NCBI RefSeq assembly: GCF_900105945.1
Contig: NZ_FNSO01000004.1
Span: forward strand, 5,704,001 to 5,768,000
Source: Amycolatopsis tolypomycina
Lineage (GTDB): Bacteria; Actinomycetota; Actinomycetes; Mycobacteriales; Pseudonocardiaceae
Length of the DNA: 64,000 nt
Direction: 5' to 3'
The position numbers and the translations under genes are program-made. Positions within the stretch are counted from its first letter, which is position 1; every line of letters starts with the position of its first letter. Of this stretch, positions 31,547 to 40,366 are shown piece after piece. Below the pieces are notes generated by a model that saw only the letters and a list, made by a program, of their open reading frames with translations, ran no database searches and was not told the origin of the DNA.

Positions 31547-31918
31547 TCAGTATGACGAGGTGCTGGTGCCCATGCCCGCGAAGACACCCGCGACCATCAG
31601 GATGATCCACAGCACGAGCCACGCGACGCCGACGATCGCCGAGATGATCGCCCACTTCTTGGCGGAGTTGGCGGCCTCCTGCGCGGCGGCCGTCTGGCCC
31701 TGCGCCCAGAGGCCGTTGACCTTCGCGGCCTGCACGATCGAGACGATGCCGAACGGGAGGCAGCACAGGATCGTGGTCAGGATCGCCCACACGAGGTTGT
31801 TGCTCGGGGGCGGGCCCGGCTGGTAGCCACCCGGCTGCCCACCGGGGTAGTTCGGCTGCCCGCCGGGCTGGTTCGGCTGGTCGCCGGGGTAGTTGGGCAT
31901 GCCCTGGCTGTCGGTCAT
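31547..31918 (-). CDS. CD225/dispanin-like membrane protein 3
   Basis: A 123-residue paralogue of the preceding protein: N-terminal NYPGGQP repeats, the domain SNNLVWAILTTILCCLPFG, the link IVQAAKVNGLWAQGQTAAAQ, and a C-terminal helix rich in Val and Ile. The CCLPFG motif is again intact. It lies 28 bases upstream of paralogue 2, so the order is CD225, CD225, DUF2752 in one transcript, then the RDD gene. The tandem copies indicate local duplication. Confidence 0.88.
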   Translation of the reverse strand: MTDSQGMPNYPGDQPNQPGGQPNYPGGQPGGYQPGPPPSNNLVWAILTTILCCLPFGIVSIVQAAKVNGLWAQGQTAAAQEAANSAKKWAIISAIVGVAWLVLWIILMVAGVFAGMGTSTSSY

Positions 31919-32004
31919 GATCGGTTGTTCCCCTTCGTCGTGCTCCCTGGACGACCACCGGAACCGCCGCCGCCCCGATCGGCCGCGGTGTGGTCGAAGC
32001 CGAG

Positions 32005-32034
32005 ACTGTAGGGGGCGACGTGCCCGCGTGTCCG
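32005..32034 (-). promoter_or_regulatory. Candidate promoter of the CD225-DUF2752 operon
   Basis: On the minus strand CGGACA (32034 to 32029) and TACAGT (32010 to 32005) are separated by 18 bases, a fair sigma-70-like pair. Transcription would start near 31998 with a leader of about 80 bases. It marks the border between the conserved era gene and the inserted island. Confidence 0.4.
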
Positions 32035-32107
32035 GTGATTCATCCCGCCGCGACCGAATCGAGATCAGGAATTCGGCTGCGGCTCCCCGAACCGCGGAAG
32101 TCGCAGG

Positions 32108-33004
32108 TCAGAAGCCGAGCCGGCGTAACTGACGGGGGTCGCGCTGCCACTCCTTGGCGACCTTGATGTGGAGGTCGAGGTAGACCTTCGAGCCGAGCAG
32201 CCGCTCGATGTTCCGGCGGGCGGCCGCCCCGACCTCGCGCAGCCGCTCACCCTTGTGCCCCAGGATGATCCCCTTCTGGCTGGGCCGTTCCACGTAGAGG
32301 AACGCGTGCACGTCGATGAGGTCGTCGCGGCCTTCGCGGGGCAGCATCTCCTCGACGGTGACGGCGATCGAGTGCGGCAGCTCGTCGCGGACGCCTTCCA
32401 GCGCCGCCTCGCGGATCAGCTCGGCGACCAGGGTCTGCTCGGGCTCGTCGGTGAGCTCGCCGCCCGGGTAGAGCTGCGGCCCCTCGGGCAGCCGCTGGAC
32501 CAGCAGGTCGGCCAGGGTGCCGACCTGGAAACCGTCCACTGCGGACACCGGGACGAGCTCGGCGAAGTCCATCACCTCCTGCAGGGCGAGCAGCTGCTCG
32601 GCGACCTGCTGGGGCTGGACGAGGTCCGTCTTGGTGACGATGCCGACGACCGGCGTCCGCTTGGCGATCTTCTGCAGCTCGGCGGCGATGAACTTGTCGC
32701 CGGGCCCGATCTTCTCGTTCGCCGGGACGCAGAAGCCGACGACGTCCACTTCGGACCACGTCGTGTGCACGATGTCGTTGAGCCGCTCGCCGAGCAGCGT
32801 GCGCGGGCGGTGCAGGCCGGGCGTGTCGATGAGGACGAGCTGGGCGTCCTCCCGGTGGACGATCCCGCGGATCGCGTGCCGGGTGGTCTGCGGCTTGCTG
32901 GAGGTGATCGCCACCTTGGTGCCGACGAGCGCGTTGGTCAGCGTGGACTTGCCGGCGTTGGGGCGGCCGACGAAGCAGGCGAAGCCGGAACGGTGCTCGG
33001 TCAT
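32108..33004 (-). CDS. era: GTPase Era
   Basis: A 298-residue GTPase needed for 16S rRNA and 30S subunit maturation. G1 FVGRPNAGKSTLTNALVG, G3 DTPGLHRPR, and G4 in VGIVTKTDLV are intact. The C-terminal KH domain shows GIILGHKGERLREVGAAARR. The ATG overlaps the stop of the cytidine-deaminase-like gene (ATGA). In mycobacteria era directly follows recO and amiA2; here the dispanin island separates it from recO. Confidence 0.97.
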   Translation of the reverse strand: MTEHRSGFACFVGRPNAGKSTLTNALVGTKVAITSSKPQTTRHAIRGIVHREDAQLVLIDTPGLHRPRTLLGERLNDIVHTTWSEVDVVGFCVPANEKIGPGDKFIAAELQKIAKRTPVVGIVTKTDLVQPQQVAEQLLALQEVMDFAELVPVSAVDGFQVGTLADLLVQRLPEGPQLYPGGELTDEPEQTLVAELIREAALEGVRDELPHSIAVTVEEMLPREGRDDLIDVHAFLYVERPSQKGIILGHKGERLREVGAAARRNIERLLGSKVYLDLHIKVAKEWQRDPRQLRRLGF

Positions 33005-33339
33005 CGGGTGAGCACCTCGAGGACTTCGCCGTCCGGGTCGGCGAGGATGATCGGCGCGTGCTTCGCGATGTCGCGCACGGCGTGCACCGACGCGCCCTTG
33101 AGCAGCCCTTCGCCGGAGACGACGGCGGCGGCCTCGATGCCCTCGGCACCGCTGGACAGCGCGGCGGCCACCGCGGCCTGGAGGGCGGTCAGCTTGAACG
33201 ACGGCTGGTCGACCGTGCCGGCGGCGTAGGTGCGGCCGTCGGTGTCGCGGACCGCGGCCCCTTCGGGGGCCTGGATGCGGGCGCGCGAGGACCGGGCCAG
33301 CGTGACGAGTTTCTGGTCCTCGGCCTCGAGGTCAGGCAT
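33001..33339 (-). CDS. Cytidine deaminase-like protein lacking zinc ligands
   Basis: A 112-residue protein with the general sheet-helix order of cytidine deaminases: a first strand pair (GAAVRDTDGRTYAAGTV), a helix where the catalytic His-Ala-Glu would be (LTALQAAVAAALSSGAEG), and later strands. There is no cysteine or HAE motif and no PCxxC, so it cannot bind the catalytic zinc. The mycobacterial homologue by position (Rv2365c) is a similar small protein. It probably has a structural or regulatory role. It overlaps corC by eight bases and is coupled to era. Confidence 0.8.
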   Translation of the reverse strand: MPDLEAEDQKLVTLARSSRARIQAPEGAAVRDTDGRTYAAGTVDQPSFKLTALQAAVAAALSSGAEGIEAAAVVSGEGLLKGASVHAVRDIAKHAPIILADPDGEVLEVLTR

Positions 33340-34675
33340 GTTCGACGCTCCTGTCGCGTTCGTCGGGGTGGGGCAGGCGCGTGCGGCGGCGCGTCCGGTC
33401 GACGGGGTCCGTCATCGCCTCCGCGTCGGCCGGGTGCACGACCACGGAGGTGATCCGCATGCGGCCGCGCCGGTCCTTGCCCCCTTCGGCGAACAGCCGA
33501 AGGCCGGCGACCTCGGCTTCGGCCCCCGGCAGCGGGACCCTACCCAGTCGTTCCGCGAGCAGCCCGCCCACGGTCTCCACGTCGTGGTCTTCGAGGTCGA
33601 TGCCGAACAGCTCGCCGAGGTCGTCGACGGTCATCCGGGACGACACGCGGACGGCGCCCCCCTCGAGCTCCTCGACCTCGGGGCGCTCGTCGGCGTCGGA
33701 CTCGTCGGTGATCTCGCCGACGATCTCCTCGAGGACGTCTTCGATGGTGAGCAGCCCGGCCGTGCCGCCGTACTCGTCGACGGCGATCGCCATGTGGTTG
33801 TGCGACCGCTGCATCTCCTTGAGCAGCTCGTCGAGCCGCTTCGAGTCGGGGACGAAGGACGCCGGGTTCATGACGGAGTCGACGACGGTGCTCGGCCCGT
33901 CCGGGTCGAGGTAGCCGGTCATCAGGTCCTTGATGTTGACGACGCCGACGATGTCGTCGACGGACTCGTCGATCACCGGCAGCCGGGTGAACCCGGTGCG
34001 CAGCGCCAGCGCGAGGGCCTGCCGGACGGTCTTGGTGCGCTCGATCCAGACGATCTCGGTGCGCGGCACCATGACCTCGCGGGCGACGGTGTCACCGAGC
34101 TCGAACACCGAGTGGATCATCTCGCGCTCGGAGTCCTCGACGACGCCGCGTTCCTGCGCCATGTCGACGAGCTCGCGCAGCTCGACCTCGGAGGTGAAGG
34201 GGCCTTCGCGGAAGCCCTGGCCGGGCGTGATGGCGTTACCGATGAGGATGAGCAGCCGGGACAGCGGGCCGAGGACCGAGCCCAGGACGCGGACGGGCCC
34301 GGCGACGTACCGGCCGATGCGGTAGGGGTGCTGGCGGCCGAGCGTGCGGGGGCCGACACCGATGAGGACGTAGCTGACGACGACCATGACGACCGCGGCG
34401 ACCAGCACGGCGAGCCCGAGCGGCGCCAGCCGGGTGCCCACGAACACCGTGACGAGCACGGTGGCGGTGAGCTCGCAGCCGAGCCGCAGCAGGAGCAGCA
34501 GGTTGATGTGCCGCCGCCGTTCGGCGACGACGGCGGCGAGCTGGCGGGCGCCGGGCAGCCCGAGCCGGGCGAGACCGTCGGCCCGGGCCTGCGACACGGT
34601 GCTGATCGCGGCGTCCGCTGCCGCGAACACGCCGGCCAGGAGGACGAGCGCGATCGCGAAGAAGAGCTGATCCAT
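33332..34675 (-). CDS. corC: CorC/HlyC-type CBS-domain transporter protein
   Basis: A 447-residue protein with three domains. The DUF21 membrane domain spans residues 1-150 (MDQLFFAIALVLLAGVFAAAD). Two CBS domains follow (VMVPRTEIVWIERTKTVR and SVMNPASFVPDSKRLDELLK, with DEYGGTAGLLTIEDVLEEIV). The CorC_HlyC domain closes the protein (VSSRMTVDDLGELFGIDLED). This family has been linked to magnesium/cobalt efflux. The end overlaps the next gene by eight bases. A palindromic repeat separates it from ybeY. Confidence 0.92.
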   Translation of the reverse strand: MDQLFFAIALVLLAGVFAAADAAISTVSQARADGLARLGLPGARQLAAVVAERRRHINLLLLLRLGCELTATVLVTVFVGTRLAPLGLAVLVAAVVMVVVSYVLIGVGPRTLGRQHPYRIGRYVAGPVRVLGSVLGPLSRLLILIGNAITPGQGFREGPFTSEVELRELVDMAQERGVVEDSEREMIHSVFELGDTVAREVMVPRTEIVWIERTKTVRQALALALRTGFTRLPVIDESVDDIVGVVNIKDLMTGYLDPDGPSTVVDSVMNPASFVPDSKRLDELLKEMQRSHNHMAIAVDEYGGTAGLLTIEDVLEEIVGEITDESDADERPEVEELEGGAVRVSSRMTVDDLGELFGIDLEDHDVETVGGLLAERLGRVPLPGAEAEVAGLRLFAEGGKDRRGRMRITSVVVHPADAEAMTDPVDRTRRRTRLPHPDERDRSVEHA

Positions 34676-34710
34676 GGCTGGCGCCTAGGGCGTTTCCGAG
34701 GCCCGGCCGC

Positions 34711-34798
34711 AAGCGCCCCAATGTGGCGTTGGTTGCGTTGAACGCACCGAACGCCACATTGGGTGCGTCTGACGCACCGAACGCCACATTGGGGCGCT
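34711..34798. repeat. Palindromic dispersed repeat, copy 2, uninterrupted (family A)
   Basis: Arms of at least 19 bases, AGCGCCCCAATGTGGCGTT and its complement AACGCCACATTGGGGCGCT, enclose two further partial copies (AACGCCACATTGGGTGCG and GCGTCTGACGCA words). It lies between ybeY and corC. It is the intact reference for copy 1 at 16957-17041, which is broken by an IS. Confidence 0.88.
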
Positions 34799-34836
34799 GG
34801 GGCTGGGGCCGGGAGCGGGGGCGGGGGCGCGTGACA

Positions 34837-35412
34837 CTAGGGCGTTTCCCCGGTGGGTGGCTCGGCGGCGGGAGCCGGGGCGGGGGCCTCCAGCCCGGCG
34901 ATGCCGAGGACGCGGTCGTCGGTGCTGCGCTGGGCGTCGCGCTTGTCCAGGGCGGCGACGGCGTCCTGGTACTCGCCGAGGATGCGCTTCTGGAGCGCGA
35001 ACATCTCCCGCTCCTCGGCGGGCTCGGCGTGGTCGTAGCCGAGGAGGTGGAGGCAGCCGTGCACCGTGAGGAGGTGCAGCTCGTCCATCAGCGAGTGCCC
35101 CGCGGTCTTGGCCTGGTCCTTGGCGAACGCCGGGCAGAGCACGATGTCCCCGAGCAGCGCGGGCGACGCGTCGGGCGCGTCCGGGCGGCGGGAGGAGTCG
35201 AGCTCGTCCATCGGGAAGGCCATGACGTCGGTGGGCCCCGGGAGGTCCATCCAGCGTTCGTGCAGGTCTTCCATGACGTCGAGGGTGACGAGGAGGATGG
35301 ACAGCTCGGCGAGCGGGCTGACCTCCATCTTGTCGAGGGCGTAGCGGGCGGCCGAGACGATGGACGTCTCGTCGACGTTCACGCCGGACTCGTTGGCGAT
35401 CTCGATGCTCAA
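34837..35412 (-). CDS. ybeY: Endoribonuclease YbeY
   Basis: A 191-residue metal-dependent RNase for 16S rRNA 3' maturation. The zinc motif [11 protein letters not shown] is intact, preceded by [10 protein letters not shown] and [11 protein letters not shown]-terminal extension of about 40 residues rich in Ala, Pro and Glu goes beyond the usual 150-160 residues. The TTG start overlaps the phoH stop (TTGA), so it is translated by coupling. Confidence 0.95.
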   Translation of the reverse strand: MSIEIANESGVNVDETSIVSAARYALDKMEVSPLAELSILLVTLDVMEDLHERWMDLPGPTDVMAFPMDELDSSRRPDAPDASPALLGDIVLCPAFAKDQAKTAGHSLMDELHLLTVHGCLHLLGYDHAEPAEEREMFALQKRILGEYQDAVAALDKRDAQRSTDDRVLGIAGLEAPAPAPAAEPPTGETP

Positions 35413-36476
35413 CGCCGGTTGCCCTTCCAGCCGTCGTTCTGCTGGGCGTCCTGCACGGCCTGCCACTTCTCGTAGGCGTCGACGATGCTCGCGACGAGCC
35501 TGTGCCGGACGACGTCCTGGCTGGTGAGCTCGGCGAAGTGGAGGTCTTCGACGCCGGTGAGGATGTCGCGCACGACGCGCAGGCCGCTGCGCTGCCCGCT
35601 GGGCAGGTCGACCTGGGTGATGTCGCCGGTGACGACGATCTTGGACCCGAAGCCGAGCCGGGTGAGGAACATCTTCATCTGCTCGGGCGTGGTGTTCTGG
35701 GCCTCGTCGAGGATGATGAAGGCGTCGTTCAGCGTGCGGCCGCGCATGTAGGCCAGCGGCGCGATTTCGATCGTGCCTGCCTGCATCAGCCGCGGGATCG
35801 ACTCCGGCTCGACCATGTCGTGCAGTGCGTCGTACAACGGCCGCAGGTACGGGTCGATCTTCTCGTTCAGCGTGCCGGGCAGGTAGCCGAGGCGCTCGCC
35901 TGCCTCGACGGCCGGGCGGGTCAGCACGATCCGGGTGACCTGCTTGGCCTGCAGCGCCTGGACGGCCTTCGCCATGGCCAGGTACGTCTTGCCGGTACCG
36001 GCGGGGCCGATGCCGAAGACGACGGTGTGCTTGTCGATGGCGTCGACGTACCGCTTCTGGTTGAGCGTCTTGGGCCGGATGGTCTTGCCGCGGCGCGAGA
36101 CGATGTTGAGGCTGAGGACTTCGGCCGGCGAGGCGTCGCCGGTGGAGAGCATGCCGACGGTGCGCCGGACGGTGTCGGGCCCGACCTGCTGGCCGCCCGC
36201 GGCGAGCTGCACGAGCTCGGCGAAGACGCGTTCGGCGAACGCGACGTCGGCGGGCGTCCCGGTCAGGGTGACTTCGTTGCCGCGCACGTGCACATCGGCA
36301 GCCAGCAGCTCTTCGGCGACCCGCAGGTTCTCGTCGCGGGAGCCGAGCAGGCTCAGGGCGGCGGCGTCGGGGATGGGGAACCGGGACTGCGCGGCCTGAA
36401 CGGCGGCATCCTCGGCCTTGGCGACGTCTCCGGGGACGTCGGGTCGGGCGGCTCCACCCGGTACGGTTCCGGCCAC
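35409..36476 (-). CDS. phoH: PhoH-family ATPase
   Basis: A 355-residue cytoplasmic ATPase. An N-terminal KH-like region (residues about 40-100) leads to the P-loop domain: Walker [16 protein letters not shown], sensor [20 protein letters not shown], Walker [17 protein letters not shown], and [19 protein letters not shown]. PhoH proteins are predicted RNA helicase/ATPases and are conserved with ybeY and era. The GTG start has a GAGG four bases before it. It is the first gene of the phoH-ybeY pair. Confidence 0.95.
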   Translation of the reverse strand: MAGTVPGGAARPDVPGDVAKAEDAAVQAAQSRFPIPDAAALSLLGSRDENLRVAEELLAADVHVRGNEVTLTGTPADVAFAERVFAELVQLAAGGQQVGPDTVRRTVGMLSTGDASPAEVLSLNIVSRRGKTIRPKTLNQKRYVDAIDKHTVVFGIGPAGTGKTYLAMAKAVQALQAKQVTRIVLTRPAVEAGERLGYLPGTLNEKIDPYLRPLYDALHDMVEPESIPRLMQAGTIEIAPLAYMRGRTLNDAFIILDEAQNTTPEQMKMFLTRLGFGSKIVVTGDITQVDLPSGQRSGLRVVRDILTGVEDLHFAELTSQDVVRHRLVASIVDAYEKWQAVQDAQQNDGWKGNRR

Positions 36477-36573
36477 GTGGCCTCAGGCCTGCTTTCTCGG
36501 TGAGGGACTACGGACCCCACCGATGCTACTGGCACCCACCGACAAGACGCAGGCCGGTTTCCCCAGCCGCCAC

Positions 36574-36942
36574 TCAGTCCTCGTCCGGCGCGCCGAACAA
36601 CCCGAGCGGCTCCCCGCCGAGCACGTGGGCGTGCACGTGGAAGACGGTCTGCCCGGCGTCGGAGCCGGTGTTGAACACGACGCGGTAGCCGCTCTCGACG
36701 ATGCCCTCGAGCTCGGCGACCTTGCGCGCGGTGGCGACGACGTCACCGAGCAGCTGCGGATCCGCGGCGGCGAGCTCGGCCACGTTGCGGTACCGCTTCC
36801 GGGGCACGACGAGCACGTGCACCCGCGCCTGGGGGCTGATGTCGCGGAACGCGAAGGTGGTTTCGTCCTGGTGCACGACATCGGCGGGGATCTCGCCGGC
36901 GATGATCCGTTCGAAGAGGGTGTCGGCGTCGGTTTCGCTCAT
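36574..36942 (-). CDS. HIT-family hydrolase
   Basis: A 122-residue histidine-triad protein of the Hint branch, about the normal length. The triad HVHAHVLGG is complete. The N-terminus LFERIIAGEIPADVVHQDE, with FRDISPQARVHVLVVPRKRY, is typical. Such enzymes hydrolyse AMP-lysine or other phosphoramidates. The ATG at 36942 gives MSETDADTLFERI. It lies between rsmE and phoH, about 100 bases upstream of the latter. Confidence 0.93.
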   Translation of the reverse strand: MSETDADTLFERIIAGEIPADVVHQDETTFAFRDISPQARVHVLVVPRKRYRNVAELAAADPQLLGDVVATARKVAELEGIVESGYRVVFNTGSDAGQTVFHVHAHVLGGEPLGLFGAPDED

Positions 36943-36973
36943 GGCGAGCACCCTATCGACAGGAGAGTCCGAG

Positions 36974-37090
36974 ATGCCGCGGCGCGGTAGACCCTGGGGG
37001 TCGATCTACCGCAACCGCGGCGGCCGCCGGACCGAGGGGGGAGGTGCCCGGCGGGGTCTGTGTCTTCCCAGTGGCGCACCGAAACGATGA
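36974..37090 (+). CDS. Candidate small Arg-rich protein
   Basis: A 38-codon frame, MPRRGRPWGSIYRNRGGRRT then GGGARRGLCLPSGAPKR, on the plus strand between two minus-strand genes. AGGAGA lies eight bases before the ATG, the best ribosome-binding site in this gap. Eleven of the 38 residues are Arg or Lys, and it has no homologue I recognise. High GC content makes Arg/Gly-rich frames likely by chance, so it is only a candidate. Confidence 0.28.
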   Translation: MPRRGRPWGSIYRNRGGRRTEGGGARRGLCLPSGAPKR

Positions 37091-37128
37091 ACGGTGCGTT
37101 AGTAAATGAGAGTAACGGGTCGGAGCGT

Positions 37129-37178
37129 GATCGCGCCATAACTGGGCGCAAAAATATACCCCTGTTTTCGCCGCGATC
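37129..37178. terminator. AT-containing hairpin after rsmE
   Basis: GATCGCG (37129-37135) and CGCGATC (37172-37178) pair around a 36-base loop holding a nested GCGCAAAA/TTTTCGCC stem. It begins at the rsmE stop and includes an AT-rich patch unusual for this genome. Likely terminator of the hrcA-dnaJ-rsmE transcript. Confidence 0.5.
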
Positions 37179-37930
37179 TACTGCCAGCGGGTGGTGAGCG
37201 CGCCGAGCGCCCCGAGCGCGACCGCCGCGGCGGTAGACGTCCGCAGCACGGTCGTGCCGAGCCGGACGGCCCGTGCGCCGGCGTCCCGCAGGGCCCGCAG
37301 CTCCTCGTCCGTGACCCCGCCCTCGGGCCCGACGACCAGCAGCACGTCTCCGGTGTCGGGCAGCTCGAGGTCGGTGAGCCGCTCGGGCACGTCGGACTCC
37401 AGCACGACGGCCAGCGACATCGTCGCCACGAGCCCGGCCAGCTCCCCCGTGGTCACCGGCTCGGTGACCTCCGGCACGTGCGCCCGCCGCGCCTGCTTCG
37501 CCGCCGCCCGGGCCGTGGCCCGCCAGCGCGCCAGCGCCTTGTCGCCGCGGCCGCCGTCTTCCCACTTCGCGACGCTGCGCGCCGCCCGCCACGGGACGAT
37601 CGCGTCGACCCCGGCCTCGGTGGCGAGCTCGACGGCGAGCTCCCCGCGGTCGCCCTTGGCCAGCGCCTGCGCGACCAGCACCCGCACCGCCGGCGGCTCC
37701 TCGGTCCAGTGCTCCTCGACCACCAGCGTCAGCAGGGCGTCCCGCCCGGCCTGGACGCCTTCGACCACGCACCGGGCCATCGCGCCGGCGCCGTCGGACA
37801 GCACCAGCCGCTCGCCGACGCGCAGGCGGCGGACGGTGGCCGCGTGCCGGGCCTCCTCGCCGTCGAGGACCGCGCGCCCCGAAGCCGGCACCGACGCGGC
37901 CAGGAAGACCGGCAGGGTGGTGTCGGGCAC
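37178..37930 (-). CDS. rsmE: 16S rRNA m3U1498 methyltransferase RsmE
   Basis: A 250-residue SPOUT methyltransferase. The N-terminal PUA-like domain is seen in EEARHAATVRRLRVGERLVL. The knotted domain has ALAKGDRGELAVELATEAGV, LLVVGPEGGVTDEELRALRD and the C-terminal VRLGTTVLRTSTAAAVALGAL. The GTG start is two bases after the dnaJ stop. Conserved order hrcA-dnaJ2-rsmE. Confidence 0.95.
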   Translation of the reverse strand: MPDTTLPVFLAASVPASGRAVLDGEEARHAATVRRLRVGERLVLSDGAGAMARCVVEGVQAGRDALLTLVVEEHWTEEPPAVRVLVAQALAKGDRGELAVELATEAGVDAIVPWRAARSVAKWEDGGRGDKALARWRATARAAAKQARRAHVPEVTEPVTTGELAGLVATMSLAVVLESDVPERLTDLELPDTGDVLLVVGPEGGVTDEELRALRDAGARAVRLGTTVLRTSTAAAVALGALGALTTRWQ

Positions 37931-37932
37931 GG

Positions 37933-39099
37933 TCAGCGGTGGTTCTTGGCGCGCAGCTTGGCGAACAGCCCGCCGTGCTTGGTGCCGTTGGACGCCAGCG
38001 TCGGGACCTCTTCGCCGCGCTGCTGGGCCAGTTCGACGAGCAGTTCGCGCTGGGCTTCGTCGAGCTTGGTCGGGACGACGACGTCGATGTGGACGTGCAG
38101 GTCGCCGCGGCCGTCGACGCGGCCGGAGGACCGCAGCCGCGGCATGCCCTTGCCGGTCAGGACGAGCTCGGCGTTGGGCTGGGTGCCCGGCTCGACGTCG
38201 AGTTCGTAGTCGCCGTCGACGAGGGTCGAGATCGGCACCGTGGCCCCGAGCGCGGCCGTGGTCATCGGGATGCGGAAGTTGCAGTGCAGGTCGTGGCCCT
38301 GCCGGACGAAGACCTCGTGCGGGGTTTCGTCGATCTCGACGTACAGGTCGCCGGCCGGGCCGCCGCCGGGGCCGACCTCGCCCTGGCCGGACAGCCGGAT
38401 GCGCATGCCGTCGCCGACGCCCGGCGGGATCTTCGCCGTGACGTTGCGGCGGGCGCGGATGCGGCCGTCGCCGCCGCACTGGCGGCAGGGGTCGGGGATG
38501 ACCTCGCCGAAGCCGCGGCAGACCGGGCAGGGGCGGGCGGTGACGACCTGGCCGAGGAACGACCGCTGGACGGACTGGACCTCGCCGGCGCCGCCGCAGG
38601 TGTCGCAGGTCTTGACCGAGGTGCCCTCGCTGGTGCCCGCGCCGCGGCAGAGGTCGCAGACGATCGCGGTGTCGACGGCGATCTCCTTGTCGACGCCGGT
38701 CGCGCACTCCTCGAGGGTGAGGCCGAGCCGGATCAGCGCGTCGGAGCCGGGCTGGACGCGGCTGCGCGGGCCGCGCCCGCGCCCGCCGCCACCGCCGGCC
38801 GCGCCGAAGAAGGCGTCCATGATGTCGCCGAGGCCGCCGAAGCCGGCGAACGGGTCGCCGCCACCGCCGCCGCGCGCGCCGCCGTCCATCGGGTCGCCGC
38901 CGAGGTCGACGATCTTGCGCTTCTGCGGGTCGGACAGCACCTCGTAGGCCGTCGTGACCTCGGCGAACTTGTGCTGGGCGTCGTCCGACGGGTTGACGTC
39001 GGGGTGCAGCTCCCGGGCCAGCTTCCGGTACGCGCGCTTGATCTCCTGATCGCTCGCGTTCTTGGCCACCCCGAGGATGCCGTAGTAGTCCCTCGCCAC
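37933..39099 (-). CDS. dnaJ: Chaperone DnaJ (DnaJ2)
   Basis: A 388-residue type I Hsp40. The J domain holds HPD in [15 protein letters not shown] Gly/Phe-rich linker (residues about 75-115) follows. The zinc domain has four CxxCxGxG repeats ([32 protein letters not shown]). The client-binding domains end at [12 protein letters not shown]. It stimulates DnaK ATPase. The GTG at 39099 gives [11 protein letters not shown]. It lies 31 bases after hrcA. Confidence 0.96.
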   Translation of the reverse strand: MARDYYGILGVAKNASDQEIKRAYRKLARELHPDVNPSDDAQHKFAEVTTAYEVLSDPQKRKIVDLGGDPMDGGARGGGGGDPFAGFGGLGDIMDAFFGAAGGGGGRGRGPRSRVQPGSDALIRLGLTLEECATGVDKEIAVDTAIVCDLCRGAGTSEGTSVKTCDTCGGAGEVQSVQRSFLGQVVTARPCPVCRGFGEVIPDPCRQCGGDGRIRARRNVTAKIPPGVGDGMRIRLSGQGEVGPGGGPAGDLYVEIDETPHEVFVRQGHDLHCNFRIPMTTAALGATVPISTLVDGDYELDVEPGTQPNAELVLTGKGMPRLRSSGRVDGRGDLHVHIDVVVPTKLDEAQRELLVELAQQRGEEVPTLASNGTKHGGLFAKLRAKNHR

Positions 39100-39130
39100 C
39101 GTCTCTGCTTCTCCTTCTGCTCTGCCCGGC

Positions 39131-40156
39131 TCAGCGGCCGTGCAGGATCTGCCCCACGTAGTTGGCGACCGCGCGGACCGCGGCGATCGTGCCGGGGTAG
39201 TCCATCCGGGTCGGGCCGACCACCCCCATGCCGCCGAGCACCACGTCGTCGCGGCCGTAGCCGATCGAGACGACCGAGGTGCTGCGCATCTGCTCGTCCT
39301 CATTTTCCTCACCGATGCGCACCGTGATCGCACCGGGGTTGCGCGCGGCGGCGAGCAGCTTGAGCACGACGACCTGTTCCTCGAGGGCCTCGAGGACCTG
39401 GCGCAGCGAGCCCGGGAAGTCGGCGACGTTGCGGGTGAGGTTCGCGGTGCCGCCGAGCACCAGGCGTTCTTCGGGGTGCTCGGCCAGCGACTCGACCAGC
39501 ACGGTGGTGACGCGGATGAGCGCGTCCCGCAGCTCGCCGGGCGACTTGTCGGGCAGCTCGGCCACGCGCGCGGCGGCGTCGTTGAGCCGCCGCCCGGACA
39601 TGGCCGCGTTGAGCACGGTGCGCAGCCGGGCGACGTCCTCTTCGGTGACGACGTCGCCGAGGTCGACCGTGCGCTGGTCGACGCGCCCGTTGTCGGTGAT
39701 CAGCACCAGCATCAGCCGCGCCGGGGTGAGCGGCACCACTTCGAGGTGCCGCACCTTGGCGTTGGTCAGCATCGGGTACTGGACGACGGCGACCTGCCGG
39801 GTCAGCTGCGCGAGCAGCCGGACCGAGCGCTTGAGGACGTCGTCGAGGTCGGTGCCGCTGTCGAGGAAGGTCGTGATGGCCCGCCGCTCGGCGGTGCTCA
39901 GCGGCTTGATCTCGGAGAGCCGGTCGACGAAGAGGCGGTAGCCCTTGTCGGTCGGCACCCGGCCGGCACTGGTGTGCGGCTGGGTGATGTAGCCCTCTTC
40001 TTCGAGCGTGGCCATGTCATTGCGCACCGTGGCGCTCGACACACCCAGGTTGTGCCGCTCGACGATCGCCTTGGACCCGACGGGTTCCTGGTTGGACACG
40101 TAGTCCGCGACGATCGCGCGCAGCACTTCGAAGCGGCGCTCCTCCGCGTTGGCCAC
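39131..40156 (-). CDS. hrcA: Heat-inducible transcription repressor HrcA
   Basis: A 341-residue repressor of chaperone genes that binds CIRCE elements when GroE is available. The winged-helix DNA-binding part reads [29 protein letters not shown] and [18 protein letters not shown]. The GAF-like dimerisation domain and C-terminus ([20 protein letters not shown]) are intact. The GTG start precedes [12 protein letters not shown]. No complete CIRCE was found upstream, so its targets are presumably groE genes elsewhere. Confidence 0.95.
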   Translation of the reverse strand: MANAEERRFEVLRAIVADYVSNQEPVGSKAIVERHNLGVSSATVRNDMATLEEEGYITQPHTSAGRVPTDKGYRLFVDRLSEIKPLSTAERRAITTFLDSGTDLDDVLKRSVRLLAQLTRQVAVVQYPMLTNAKVRHLEVVPLTPARLMLVLITDNGRVDQRTVDLGDVVTEEDVARLRTVLNAAMSGRRLNDAAARVAELPDKSPGELRDALIRVTTVLVESLAEHPEERLVLGGTANLTRNVADFPGSLRQVLEALEEQVVVLKLLAAARNPGAITVRIGEENEDEQMRSTSVVSIGYGRDDVVLGGMGVVGPTRMDYPGTIAAVRAVANYVGQILHGR

Positions 40157-40366
40157 CGGTTCCTCACCTACCTCGCTCGCTGCTCGATCCGAGTTTACGG
40201 AAGCCTGAGCCGGTTGCGCTCAACACGGGCGGCCCAGACCGGGTAAAGAGCACTCAAACCTTTTCCCATGCATTGTTCTGGAAATACTTTTCCCGCTTGA
40301 ACGGGGAACCGAAAACCGGTTTGCTCCCTCTGAGCCACACATCCTTCCCCGACTGACGAGGTCGCC

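Noticed and set aside
37129..37178. Small RNA gene or riboswitch in the AT-rich gap after rsmE
   Set aside because: Only one hairpin with an AT patch is seen. It sits exactly at the operon end, so terminator is the simpler reading.
40247..40254. Half of a CIRCE element (AGCACTC) upstream of hrcA
   Set aside because: The second half GAGTGCT is absent at the required 9-base distance, and the half-site lies between divergent genes with no other support.
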